Shown one piece after another: positions 34,885 to 48,100 of a stretch of DNA of 64,000 bases. The notes beneath the pieces were generated by a model. It saw nothing but the letters and a program-made list of their open reading frames with translations. It was not told the origin of the DNA and ran no database searches. Position 1 is the stretch's first letter, and each line of letters begins with the position of its first letter. Location of the stretch: assembly GCA_024699855.1 (NCBI GenBank), contig JAMPIQ010000001.1, positions 16,988,001 through 17,052,000 of the forward strand, written 5' to 3'. The stretch comes from Aphelenchoides besseyi (Eukaryota; Nematoda; Chromadorea; Rhabditida; Aphelenchoididae). Made by a program: the position numbers and the translations under genes.

Positions 34885-35461
34885 TGCAACGGTGGATCAA
34901 GAGCAGAAAGTAGAGTTCGGGGCACTGAAGCGACAACTCTCGTCGTTGTTTTGCTTTTATACTTCTCGCTTATGCTAATTGTCGGATCTTAAAAACTGAA
35001 ACGTAAAGTGAAGACATTGGTCTTCAATGCATCTACATCGGGAATCGGAGTTCAGCGCTCTGAAGGACCCGATAGACAACTAGACATTCAGATTCTTGTA
35101 CAACAACCATTTGAATAGCAGTCCATTTTTTTGAAAGAAACTTCACAGTGTGAATGACTGATGGAAATCGATCTGTAGATTCTTTTCTGCAAGAACGAGA
35201 TGTCACCAGAAGCCACACAATTTCTACCTTCAGAAACAGCTTTCAGTGAAGATCAAGAACTTGGGTCTCCTATGGTTGTCAGGTTCTATTATGATTGTTT
35301 CTAAAAATCAATGTCATTCTTTGCCAATCTCCTTATCACCAAATATATTGGTTGGATAAATCGTATTCTATGGGCATGATCAGTTCAACTGTAGAATTAG
35401 CCTGCTGTCGACGAACTCAAATGTAGTTTCTGGAATAGAGTTCTGCGAACAAGTCACTTGA
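34885..35461. other. Intergenic
   Basis: About 580 bases between the PDZ gene start and the outer edge of the inverted duplication (which begins near ATGACAGTGACTGG at 35462). No gene seen. Confidence 0.45.
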
Positions 35462-35714
35462 ATGACAGTGACTGGAAGTTAAAATTGAAGATTAGAACAC
35501 GAAAAGTTGCACTCAAAGAATGTGATAGCGGAGACTTTGTAGTTGTCCGTTGATTTGAAGTTACTGTGCCTGTCAGTCCCAGCCAATGTTTCGATAGTCA
35601 AAGTCCTCCAGAATTAGTGATGCGACCAAATTTGCAAGAATTAGCGATTCAGATCAATTTGCATTAGAAATTGGTGACTCACAACAAAGTCGGAGAGTAT
35701 AAAGGCCACGCAAT

Positions 35715-36605
35715 ATGAACCGAAAGGTTGCTGGATTGGGTCTTACATCTCTGCTCCTACACTCCGCATTTGCTGTCGATCTTCGTGCGTTCATTCGTGC
35801 ATTCGATGTTCGGCTTGGTCCATGCTGGATTCAGCTTTCAAGACAAGCATCCGTGAGTTTTGTGGGCCGCTCTTTTGCTGATTGTTTTTCTTCGCAGAGT
35901 CTACACTGCCGATGGTACACCAAGTACAGCGACTTTGGAATTGACAGGACAAGAGATGAAGTTTGCTGTTGGAAACAAGGCACGATCTGTGAGTGGGTGA
36001 GTCGACGGACGTGCCAAGTCACCAATTGTTCCGTGTCCAGGATGAATACGACTCGTGTCACTTGCAAGTTGGATGTCGATTGCGTCAAAATTGACGGCGG
36101 TCATGTGGCCTTTTGTGGTGAGTTACAGGACAACAAATCAGTACTACTCTTTCTCAGATGAAGCTCGGTTTCCTTGACATCTCCAATCTCTGCAACGAGC
36201 ACCGGTGTTCAGTACGGTGCCCAAGCCGGCAAGTGCGATGGAGGAACTGGTCCCATCAAATCTGAAGAAGTCGGCGACGAGTTCAAGATGGACGTGAGCT
36301 TCGAATATCCGGGGACCGATTACTTGCCGCTCAAATTCACTTTTATGAGTTTTCGTTCTTTTCTCTCATTCACCTCGTCCTTTGCAGACGAATGCCGAGA
36401 AGTTCACTTCAAAGTACGACACCAGTACTTGGGGTCCTGAACCCGTCATGATAACTTCCACGTGAGTTTTCAGCCTGCGTACGGTTATAATTGAATCTTT
36501 CAGTACTATTCTCGTCCAAATCATACTCTTGGCTCTTGCCATCGTTGGTTTGACGTGGAGTCTTTGCTGGTGTCAATATAAGTTGCAAGCGGTTGATTTG
36601 TTCTA
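35715..36605 (+). CDS. Type I membrane protein paralogue, copy B
   Basis: Starts with MNRKVAGLGLTSLLLHSAFA, a clear signal peptide. A middle exon reads STATLELTGQEMKFAVGNKA in one frame and a Cys-rich alternative in another; I cannot choose. The later region is firmer: SATSTGVQYGAQAGKCDGG, FKMDVSFEYPGTDYLPLKFT, then NAEKFTSKYDTSTWGPEP and a membrane helix ILVQIILLALAIVGLTWSL with a short tail. The order signal peptide, luminal beta-rich domain with KCDGG, single TM matches the 26.8-28.2-kb gene. No long cytoplasmic tail is evident here. A 5' flank with direct repeats of AATTxGTGA motifs (35615-35690) precedes it. Either a functional gene with splice sites I mis-drew or an early pseudogene. 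Confidence 0.55.
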
Positions 36606-37748
36606 AGATTTTGTTTTCAGAGTGCTTTTTAAACAAACCCGATGAGTGTTCGAAATGGAACATGCTAATCGCCCGGCGGCAACAATCTGCCCATCAATTG
36701 AGCTGGAGCCGACGCCGAAGAACAAGTTCAATTTCGAAAATCAACACGTTTCTTTTTTTACCATTGTATCAAGAATAAACTCTGAAACTGTCAACGTAGC
36801 TTTGAAGGAGGTCAAAGTTGGACTTCAAGTTTTGGGTATTCAACCTTGACTCGAATCAATCAGTCTTCCTTCGATGGAAACGGCAATTGGAATGGCGTGT
36901 TCACTGTTATCTTCAACTTGATACTCAACAAGTCCACTTCAAAACTTGCATTGGGGTTCCTGTGACTACTCGAACATCAGATGGACAACCAGCAAAAGCG
37001 GTCATTGGAGATGTTCAGAACTCACCATATTCTCGTTTATTCTACAGTCAATGTTCCGATAGTATAATTGATCTGACTTGCCCATCTGATGCGACCAGAG
37101 AAATAAGAACTCAACTCATTGAACAATCTCCATCCTACGACCAAGCCAAGTTCTGTTACTTTCAGCTGATCAGTTGATTCCTCGCCATTCGAACTTCGAC
37201 GTGGATCAAACTACACCGCTCTCATCTTGTCTTTCGAAACAAAGCCTTGCTTTTCCGGCTTCAACTCTGTCATTAACTGGAGACTTCACTCTACAGCTAT
37301 CAGTCGTCTGTTACTTCTCGATATGACCGATGGTCCTCGATCGGAGAAATGTCTTCAGTGCACGGTCAATTTGTCACCTCTGATCTTAAGTATGTGTCTG
37401 ATTAAGTTGCAAGCAACTTGCGAGCTTTGAACAGTAATGGAACGAACTCGATCTTTCTATCGACTGAATATTCCGCACAAATCAACGAAACACTAAGAAC
37501 TCGTCTATTAACTTCACATCCATTACTTCAATGGCTACTTCTTTCAACTGAATACACTTCTCGTCAACAGCATTAACTTCTGTCAATGGAAGTTGGTTTC
37601 TCGGACATCTACTTCCGATCCAACAACTTGTGATTGATTGGTTGTCTGTTCAAGTACTTCGGTTATTGCTCTACAATTGCATCTTATATTTCTGCAAGTT
37701 ACAGTTGTAGAGATCGATTCTGAAGAGTTCGGTAGTCAATCGAAGGTA
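36606..37748. other. 3' part of duplication B, ORFs of unknown worth
   Basis: About 1.1 kb downstream of the membrane protein inside the duplication. It holds an open frame of 119 codons (36818-37177) repeated identically in the other copy, but identity there reflects recent duplication and is not evidence of coding. Short internal direct repeats around GTCAATGGAAGTTGG are seen. No recognised domain. Confidence 0.4.
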
Positions 37749-38220
37749 CTCGACTTTCAGACGATTTTTGAGTACCTTTATAAGTGTAATTCTGCTCTCA
37801 ATCCACTTCAGCTCTCCGAACTTCCAGAATCATAGTCGTCTGCTCTTTTTGACTAGTGTGCCAAATTGCGAACAATCAACATCAGTTGGAAGAGCTGCAC
37901 GAACTTTTGCAATTTTGAGCGATTTTGGACGAATCGTTTGACTTCGAAGAGCTCTCATTTTTCTCGCAGTTATCCGATAGCTACCAGTTTAGACACAATG
38001 AATAGCCAGTTTATTGGGCTTTCTATTGATATAATATGAACAGTGGTTGTTGCCAGAATCCCCGAACTACATCGATTTGCGCGATGGACGTGCTATACAA
38101 GAGAATGGCGGTGTTGTGTATTTTAGCTCGTTGGCTGGTCGGATTCCGCTGATATTCACGGGAATTTGAGTTTATGAGTACCGATTATTGTTGTGATAAT
38201 TACAAGCTTCTACAGTCAAT
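37749..38220 (+). repeat. Repeat block, inverted copy of 16923-17395
   Basis: 472 bases matching the reverse complement of 16923-17395. It is joined directly to copy B of the 2.29-kb duplication, whereas the partner copy C at 61.1 kb continues into a different, diverged sequence resembling 16.7-16.8 kb. At the outer end a short direct repeat (GTCAAT) marks a deletion relative to copy A. Confidence 0.8.
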
Positions 38221-41200
38221 AGAAGTTGGCTTTTCTTAGGCGTTGCTGTCTGATAGTTAAAATGTCTCTTCTCATACCACGTACTGTTAAAGCTCTGTAT
38301 TTGCTCACTGTTACTTTGCTGTAGATTTTTGAATTCATAAACTTAAGTTTCGAAAGTTGTTTTTGTTGTGAAAACTCAACGAACTGTCAGTTTGACATCG
38401 ATCTCAATGGCGACCAAAGATTTTGAGCTAATCCGCAAACCATTGAACTTCAACGCCATGATACTGAACTTTGCAATCACGCTCATAACCGCTGTTTGAA
38501 GTCGTCGATCTTTACCGGCAGGAGATTCGAATCGAAGTGACAATAAGAGAGAAGTTGCGTAAGAAAAACATGTGAACAAAAAGAGAAGGTTTTGAATTCA
38601 AAGTCGAAGCTCATTGCGAAAACAGTTCTCGACTTCGTCTAACTCGAAACCACGTAAACATGATTAAGTCGGCAAGGTCACTTTGTATTTTGCTATTGAT
38701 CGTACTTGACCGCTTCAGCAACTATTCAGGTGTCAAGATCGATCAACTCAAAAACAATCAGAACTTTCGATTCGAAACTTAAACGTGCAGAAGTTTTGAT
38801 TTGCACGTACGTTGCAGTCGACATTCTTACTCACTCTTCCGTGACATAACATTCTCGAGGAATTAATCGTGTCTGTCGATTTCCGTCCCCAAAACTTGCT
38901 TCTCTTTGTTTCCTTTTTAGAGAGCTAAACAGCGAGCTAAAAGAAGTCCCGACGTGTTCCCGGCTAACTATCGAATTCCTCGGCCACGTATCGAGTGGAG
39001 TCTTCAGGAGTGAGAATATTCAATCTTTCTCGCCGAGGTCGTGAAGTGCAAAAATCGACGAAGAAAAGTGGCGGAAAAAGTGGCGCCAAAACGCGAGAAT
39101 TAGCCTCAACGGTCGTCGAAATGCCCGGAACTCTTTTGTTGTTCCAAAAGCGTGAAAGAAAAGCTGCCAATCTCAGCGAGTTCATCAAACGATTTCCATT
39201 AGATGAGTGATGTTTACGTTTTTCATTGGAACATCACGTTTTGATTCTATGACGCGTCTTGCCCGCAACAATCATTCGAGGACCTTAAGAACGAATTCCA
39301 TTTGTTTTCTTGATCATTTTGATAATATTCGTGAATGAGCACGAGGAGTCATCAGCTCGGAACTGTTGAATATTGTGAAAATCTTTTCGTATGTTTTCTT
39401 TTTTTCCACTCGGACCACGTGGACTTTGAAGGCAACAGAAGGGATGGCGGTAAAACGGCTCGTGGCAAAAGTTTTCCAATATTTTTTTGTCGAGACTGGC
39501 CTTTTTTCTGGGGCGTGGATTGAGCCTGTGGACGGCGAAATGTGTTGACTATGAAGTCAAGTTTGTGTAGTCAATTAGAGGGTTTGTGTTGCCAATTGTC
39601 TTAACCAACTACTCTCGTTTATACCATTGATGTCATTGCTCTCAATTTCAACCAAAAGCTTTTGTTTGATAAGCAAAAACACTCTCACCTTTTGCGATCA
39701 TTGTTTTTCGTTGGGTGTGGTCAACAACGTTCATTGACGTACTACTGTGCAATGACTCATCCATTTGCGTAGGAACAAAAAGCTCACGTGGACATTCGAT
39801 GTCAATTATGTTAATGCAATGAAGTCGCTGGAATTTGTTTTTATCTTTGGAGTCACAATCGCGTGCAAATTTAAACGAAAGGTGGCGAGAGAAAAGCAAT
39901 TCGCTTCTACGGTTGCTTACCAGCTATTCAGAAGTCAACTTCTGTTCAACTTTTGGGTATGAAAACAGTTCACAAGTGCCCTTTGATTTCTGTTGACAAA
40001 CATTCTTCGAAACTGCTAACAACACGTTCTATAGCCGTGAGATTTGTTAATCCGACTACTGCAAAAGAGGCGACGAGCAAATCCAATGCTGTCGAGTACT
40101 CGGAAATGCACAGCGACTATCAAATTGGGAGAGCAATTGACTAGCAGGAAATCGTGGAATTATCGTGAGTTTATTGTTCGAAAACAAAAAGCGTTAACCC
40201 GTGAGTTATGTCGTCGAATTCACAAGAGATTTGGCTCTTCATCATCACTCACTGTTCACTGCTAATCGATTGTCGTCGTATCTTGTTTCCCAATGGCTCA
40301 AATGTTCTTGTCCGATTATGAAGTACGTGCGGACGTAGAATTGAAAACAAGTTGGAAGATTTGCATAATTCTACGGTCATTAATCCGAAGGCCAAAACGA
40401 AACTTTCTGGTCAATTCGTTGACGTCGATTGTTGTTGTCCGCGGATTTGCATGCGAATTATGATCCCGTAGGTTCTGGAAGTTGGTTTGCACTCGGTTGT
40501 TATCACAATCATTTTCAACAACAAGTTTTCGTTCTTTGCGCTTTCAGTAGAAAGTTTTTTTGTTTGTCTTAGAGTTTTAGTCCGAGCAACAAACCGTTTG
40601 GTCTAATTCGATGTTCACAAGTTGAACGTTTTGGTTTCGAATCGACCTTGTGACGAATATGCTAACGAAACTTTTCAAGTTCATAAATCAACTAAACGAG
40701 TTAATATAAGGGACTTGTCATCGCTTAGAGCGAAATTCCCCTCTGCACTTGAACTTTCATTTCACATTCTAAATCATAAGCGTGAGCTCAAACAAGATGC
40801 TTTTTGCAGGTTCCAAGTCGTTGCAGAGATCCGATCAATCGGTTGAACTCGATAGCAAACCCGTCGAAGTTGATCGGATTGTTTCGGAACTTCAGACACT
40901 CGGAAATTCGAGAAGTTAACTGACGGAAGTGATTAGGCTTGAGGGTTTGTCATCAACTCAGCATTCAATACTCAAATCGTTTACCTTCTCACACACGTGT
41001 TTCTTGTAATTCGCGCATCACTCGACGGTAATTGAGATTTTTGGTTCAACGCTCTTGACTTATTTTCTCGTCAAGCCTGCCACTGTTCGTAGATCCGAGT
41101 CCTTGTGTTGTGCTCATCCGTTCCGTCATGTCGAGATTTTCGAGTGGATAGCAGACTCGCCTAGTTTTTGTGGTTCCTAAATGATTTTTACCCGTCTGCC

Positions 41201-44200
41201 GACTTGTTATCACGTGTCGATTTGCCAAGTTGCTTTCGAAAATGACCTTTATAAGTTCATTTTGTTCATCGATGACGTTTGTTCATAAACTTTCTAGTTG
41301 TTTACTTAATCTTGGTGTTTGTTTCCGAGTGGGTGTTTAAGAATTTGGCGCTCAAGTGGGATAAGATGGTTCGTAGCGGTAATCAACACTCACGACTTCT
41401 TGAAAACGATTTTCGTTCCTTAATTCAACATCGGGGTAAATGTTTGCATTTCGGTTTTTGGGCCGACGAGGATTTCGATTTTTGACGGAACACCAAGTTG
41501 ATCGACCATTGTTTCCGGGGTGCTCATAACCATATTCCTTTCTATTTATAGTCAATTACCTGGATGTTGTTGCGAAGCAAAAGCCTTCGGCCGACCCACG
41601 AGATTGTTAGGTTTCGTTTGTCATTATTCGACCATTTCGATTGATAAGTCAATCAATAGAAAAGTTAATGACGTTGATTCTCGTAGGTGTTCGTTGAGTT
41701 GAAGTGGAATGTGAACTGATAAGACGTTTTTGGGCAAATGGAATGAGCAGATTCCGTTGGAGACCCCAAAAGACTTCCGCCCAATTAACTCTACGGACGT
41801 GTTAGGGCTGATGATCCCCGGGAATCGCGGACTTTCGCTTTTTTACTTTTACAGTCAACCACCAAAACTCTTCACGCGTATTTTGCGATGAGCCGTCCGA
41901 TTGCGCCATTGCGATTTTATGGCTCGTTTTACAACAATAAAAAAAGAATTGCACACACGAGTCGCTTTTAGTTCGCGCACGTGCGAATTGTTTTGTGTAA
42001 TTTGCGGTGAAGTCTCCAAAGCCGACGATGTTGATAGGGAAGCCGTTGGGCTTTCGAATGCCTCAGATGTTCTTTGGAGTGAATTCGTTTCGACTTCCAT
42101 CACCCGTGGAGTTGTGTACTCGCATGTGAGCCTACTCTCTCGATCACCCTCTTTACGGCGATCATAATCCTCTTGCACATTCAAAAACGATGACTCTTCT
42201 GTTGCTACCCGAAAAAATTTTATGAGTTACCGCAATAAAAGTGGCGAATTTTTGTATTCAAACTCTTCGAAGCTTCTATTTGCAGAGCTCTTCCTGCCCC
42301 TTCAGCGTTTACTCGCCGGTCCCCAACGTAACGAGGACGTACTTCTTATCTCTAGGAACTTACACAGCTCACTTGTCATAATGAGTTTTCGTTGAGTTAG
42401 TCGGTGACGCGTGCACGACGAACTTTGAAGTTTTTGTCGATTTGAATCGCAGCTTGAAATCCCTTTGACTGAATCGTGCCCAACGGTTATTATCGTTGAC
42501 AGTCGTCGCGCACGTCTCCAACGCACTGCGGGTACTCGTTTCGAAAACAACATTTGGGACTCATAACCCGATGATCGTCTTTTTTGCGCACTTTGGTTTT
42601 TTCAAAAAAACCTTCCACTTTGTTTGGTTTTTCCTCGACACCTCCAATGCAAATAAGTCGGTAGTTGGGCAACAGCATTCGGTTTTGACGTCGAATATAT
42701 CGAAGAGTGCGATTGTTGACTCAAAAGGTGATCAAAGAATTGACTTCAAATTGCAGCTCCCCCTCACGAGAACATTGAAACCAGTTGGCTGATTCTCGGG
42801 TTATTGAAGTTATGAGTACCGTGAATAGGAAACCATTCTATTTGCTTTCATGTTCGTGTTGCAAATTGGAAATTTGCTGCTGTTCATTTGACATTCTGCG
42901 ATCAAACGAAATGTTCCAACGTCAAACATTCTTTCCGTCGTGAATTGAGTGTTCAGGTGGTTTGGCACCATTCGATTGCATTTGCACATTACTCGCCCGT
43001 TTTACAGCACGATTTTTTTCAGTTGTCACGAAACGGGGAAACCCCGATTGATCATGTTTGTTTCGATCTTTCGGTTCGTTTACGTAGATTTTCGACTTCA
43101 ACATGTTCAACTGCACAATCGATGCTCCTAATCCAGGCGTCGAGTTGAACACATTTGCACAAGTGTTCTTATTTTGTTTCATTGTTGTGTCGAATAGGCT
43201 TAGAATTGAATGATCTACAAGTTTAATGCCAAACCGATTTTGTTGTGCATTTGACACTTGGAAACCGTTGCAACATGTTGTCCGGGAGGGTCAACAGGCT
43301 GTCGTTTCGCAACATCGGTCTAAGGTTTTGCATTTTTTGAGCTTTCTGTTCAACGATCCGTTGATTTCCATTTACACAGAAGCTAATCGCTTGCGCCGCT
43401 GCAGTCGAGTTGTCCGAGAACTTCGCGCCCATTTCGATTCTGTTTTGTGTTTTTGTTTGAACCATCGGCTTGAACACGAGGGGCATCCGTTTTCGAATTC
43501 ATAGCTGAGATAATAGGCGTGAATCATAGTCGGGAGACTGTATGATTGGAGCAGAGATTAAACGAATTGCACACCACTCACTCAACAGTCCCCACTGAGA
43601 TTTCGATGAATCATTTGGTTGACCAGTTTGCCACTTCCGCTCGTTTTTTTTGCGATTGCGAGCAATCAGCTGGACGAGAAGTGTGATCGAAGCTTGTTGC
43701 CAACTTGTTTATTAAAACGATGAGTGTGCCAAATTTTGTTGCTCGACTTTGCAGACTTTCGTAGTCATCTCTCGTGGCTGTTAAATTTTGAATGGTCAGA
43801 AAGTTTTTTGTATCAATTCTTTTTTCTTCATATTGATAAAAACTAATGGGCCTGCGGCTAATCCTTATGCTGTTGGACCCGAATGGAAACATGTGAATCG
43901 ACTGATCGTAAGGTGTGGCCCGTCAACATTGGTTTTTGAGCATTCAATTAGGCTCAACATGATAGTTGATGAAGCCAACGAGACAACATAAGCATTTAAG
44001 TTCTTGTTCATATGTGTGTGGAAAGTTTCAGTCGGTAACTCTCTTTAATTCGAATCAAACAGCAACGTTCATTTTGCTCGCCAATTAACTTAATCGCCTT
44101 TTCGGTTGCACGAGAATCGTTGATGGGCGGCGGAAAGGGTTTCTGTTTCAAGTTTTAACGATTGACCGCATAGTATCAATTGCGCTCTCGACTCTCCACA

Positions 44201-45195
44201 CGCATCCGACTGTCTGCTCTCAACTCCGAAACAGATCGGTCAAAAGTTGAGCTGTGGACAAAATCCTTTCACGATTATCCATTGATATTGGGCGTGTAAT
44301 TCATTTCGTATCTCATTTATGCGGGACATGCTTTGCTATGTCAAGGACCACACTGCTCTTTGTGGTCGATGAACCTACGAAGCAATCAATCTCTAGTGAA
44401 ATTCTTTCCGTTTTCCGCGTCAAAAGTGATTAGCTACGCGATTGCGTGGAACCGAAAAGACTGCCGAATTGATGATCCAAATTATGAGACGATGACGACT
44501 GGCGAGGCAACTGATAAGTCCCCCTTCTACTCTTGCAATCGTCGATTGCTATTGACGAAAAACTTTTTGCCGCCCAACATTTCGATTATAATACACGACA
44601 GAACTTGGAACAAAAGAACACGCCTAACGCCCTTGTTCTGCACAATGCACACCAGCGAAAAGTCCACAGGCGATGGATGACATTTGATAATGAAAAGCAT
44701 GTAATCAGAAGAATCGGAAGGAACTGCAGAATATGATTGAAAACCAGAGAATGGGTAGTTCGAAATGCGTCATCGAAATTCTTTTTGTCCATTGATCTGC
44801 GAAGGAAACAGAAGCAACAAACTTTGAATTATCAAATGCCAAAAAACCTGTGAACTTTTTCTTTTTTCATCCCTCGAGTTTTTGCGATTATCGCGTTTGT
44901 GTACGTCAATGCGGAGAAGTAACAGAAGCTTTTCAGAATAGCCTTGTGAACAACTTCGAAGCGCAATTGATCCAACTCGAAACCAAAAACGTCACACTCG
45001 ACCTCCGTATTTTTGTTTTTGAATTCGCTGAAGATCCGATTTTGACCGCTCACTCTCGATCTCAACCATCGACTGATCAATCGACGTCACTTCGACGGGA
45101 TGTGTTAAAGCGGCGGAAGTTAACAAGTGAGTTGGTTGTGTTTGACGAGCGTTTAGTTCTTTGTAGCGGTCAATTCAACGCAACTTGCTAACATA
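38221..45195. other. Seven-kb stretch with no supported gene
   Basis: The longest gap in the window, upstream of the nuclear receptor. ORFs reach about 115 codons (44333-44680, 44850-45191, 42922-43257 reverse) but have no recognisable domains and do not connect by consistent splice sites. A 71-codon ORF at 38995-39210 is basic (KSTKKSGGKSGAKTRELA). No tRNA, no known microRNA that I could spot and no clear transposon. Composition is not obviously different from flanking intergenic DNA. It may hold regulatory elements or 5' non-coding exons of the receptor. Confidence 0.45.
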
Positions 45196-48100
45196 ATGGA
45201 ATTTGACTATTGGGGTAACGAAGACGACGAAGTGAACTCGAATAGTGGGCCGGCAATCGAGTTCGATGGAATAATCGACGATGACGACTTCATTCTTCGC
45301 GAGATTCTGCCCGACGACAACGAGACTTTCCAACACCGGGTAATTCGCCAACATCAGACCCAACTCCAAACCCAACAGTCAACGCAGCTCGGTCCGTTTC
45401 GAACGTTGAAAATGACAAGGTAAACGAAAATCACTTTCACCAATTTCGAGCCATCAATCATTCCAAAAAAAGTCGGCAAATCGTAAAAACGAGCGTCGTC
45501 GAACTGCGTTTTTGTTTGTTATCTTCGAACGGTATCTGCGTTTTTAACTGCGCGAAAACTTTTTTCTACGCTCCGGTTTTTTGTGTTTGTCCTCCAATGC
45601 ACGGTGTTTATGTTGGCACGTTGATATCCGCCGATTGATTTGCGTACGTGACTTTTTGTTTGCTGCGCACGGTGCACGTTCGCGTGCCAAAACGTTTTCA
45701 CTTCCCCACTACCAAATCAATTCTCCAGTTTGACCGCTCAAAACGCGCTTCGACGCGAAACGGAAACGAGCCGTGAAGTTGCACAAAAAGAAACCGAAGG
45801 CGCAAAACGTTTTCACGCACGTTTTTGGGGCCGCGCAAACACGAAGCGAAATCGAAAACGTTTTCTTTGAAAATTTTTTTCGTGTCCAATCGCCGCTCCA
45901 ACGATTCCGAGACGCCGAAGGTCTGTTGTGAGTCACAACGTCGGAACGGTTGTTGTGACATTTGCGCCAAACCTTTTGGCTCACTCATTAAATTTCAATC
46001 ACCGACGATTCGCTGGGGATTCGAAAACTTTTGAGCGTCAACACGTGAGTTGAACGGAAACTTTTCAAGACCTTTTGCAACGAAAAAAGTTTTGTAATTT
46101 GGATTTTAGCAATCAAAAAACGTTTGCGCTCTTTTTTTATATCCTCCCCAACTAGCGTCTCGATCAACGTCTTGAGAGACGCAGACAAGTGGTCGACCTT
46201 CTCCACTCTTTTCGCTCATGACAAGAGATGGTTTGATTTTCGTTTCGGACTTATGAACCCGCGCGATTGCTAAACAGTTTGTTGTTTTTCTTCCTCATTA
46301 CCGAGGATCTTCAATTGAGCGATCACGAAGACCGTCGGGCTTATCATTCGCCCAATTCCATACGCCTTCAACACGGCGAGAAAGGTCAATCGACTATGAC
46401 GAATGGCTTCGAATTGTCAAGCAATTTAGCCACGTTCTTCAATGCGCGTGTGTTTTCCATCGTTTACTGAAAGGTTGCCAATTTCGAAGATCGTGTCCAG
46501 TTCTCCAGAAACGTTTAGTGTTACACATTTTGACGCGAATTTGTTCACTTGGGGTCTTTGAATCGTGAAGCAAGTTTTCAATTATTAGTCGAAGGGTCGC
46601 TCATTTTTGTTCGTTAATTCGACCGTTAAATTTGATATGCCAATTCCAATTAGCGTTGATTGTCGTCTTTACAACCTGTGGGTTTTTAATGATTACACCA
46701 ATTCTTTTTGAAGGGCTGATAAGCTTTTAGGGAACGTTTTCGAACTTGCTTGCCGTTTCGTTAGTGTCTGCGTAGCTTTTGGGCTCAAAGATAACAACCA
46801 ACGGGGTGGTGGCCAACTTGAACCTGACCGCATAAGCGATCCACCTTCAAAATTGATATCGCAAACCACAACACACACACGAACGAAACCTCATTTGCGA
46901 TTCCCGAAACGTCAGTGTAATCGATGCGGGATCGTGAGTTGCGATTAAAACCGAAGCGATTGAAAACTTCTGTTAATCTGTTGCATTGCTTGTGTATTGA
47001 CTGTTTGAGTCGTTTACAACGAGAGTTTTTGTTTCGGAGCCTCCAAAAATGAATTCGTCATTTCGCCCTAAAGTTTCGATTAAAATTGAAAGATGAGTTT
47101 ACATTCAAACGTGTCATCTACAACACGTATCAGAAGACTCACCGAATTCGTTTCAGAATGCCTCCAATGCCAATGGTTGCATCAACAGCTTCTTATCACA
47201 TCAAAGAGAAACCGAACTCCAATATCGTTTCGTCGACTGGAGAGGCGACTTGCGCGGTTTGTGGCGACTCAAGCAGCCCACGACTTCATTACGGTGAGTC
47301 AGAATTCATTTGGTTTTGTTGTCTGTAAATCGATGTAAAGAAGTCAAACAGAGGTTAATGACAACAACATCTTTCTCTTTGAACGAAAAGCTCAATTTGT
47401 TGACGTTTTAATTTCAGGTGTCTTGGCATGTTACGGTGCGTTTCTTCCCGCATAACATATTGAAGTTGGGTTTTAGGCTGCAAAGGCTTCTTCCGACGAA
47501 CATTGACCGGAAAGTATCGTTACGTTTGTCGTTTTGGGAACAACTGTGTTGTTGATAAATGTAAGTGATTTTGGCTAGTGAATCTTCAATCCTGTGTTTA
47601 GATCAACGCAACTCGTGCAGATTCTGTCGTTTCAATCGATGTCTTCAAGTCGGTATGGACCCGAAAGCCGTACGACCGGATCGAGACTTAACCGGCAAAC
47701 AACGAGTTCCACGAGTGAGAAAACGTCAAATGGACGAGGAAGTGAGTTGGTTATGCAGCCCGTTGAAGATTGTTTCAGCTAATCAATCACATGATGCGAC
47801 TACAAGGCGACGACTGGTCGCGTAAAATTCCGGTCGAAGCGAAAATGCTTTTGATGCAATTGGTGAACATTGAATCCAAGGTTGCTAAGGGAGACGTGAA
47901 CTCGAATTTGATTCCCAATGATCGACAGCATCCGACAAACGGTCATTCGAATCCGCGAAATGTTTCGTTACGTGAATTGTTCGAGAATCGACCATCGTTA
48001 TGCGGCAGAAGAACGGAGGTTGGTTTTCGATTTGTGTGTCTAATAGTCACGTTTTGAGTTTTAGATGTGCTATGAACCTTATCGGTAAGATTCTTAAATC

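Larger units (their letters stand above)
35462..37748 (+). repeat. Inverted duplication, copy B (partner 61144-63431)
   Basis: 2.29-kb block whose reverse complement is present at 61144-63431 with only scattered differences. Differences I could see: a 7-T versus 10-T run near 36755, an ATTCAG versus ATTTAG acceptor near 35835, and single substitutions near 35625. The block includes a membrane-protein gene and about 1 kb of flanking ORFs. Homology stops on one side at 37748, where this copy continues into block 37749-38220 and the partner into different sequence. Confidence 0.95.

Noticed and set aside
36818..37177. 119-codon ORF identical in both duplication copies
   Set aside because: Identity results from the recent duplication of the DNA and gives no evidence of selection on a protein.
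46150..46190. Short hairpin GCGTCTC...GAGAGACGC as a possible microRNA or terminator
   Set aside because: The stem is only about seven base pairs, too short for a miRNA precursor and without other support.
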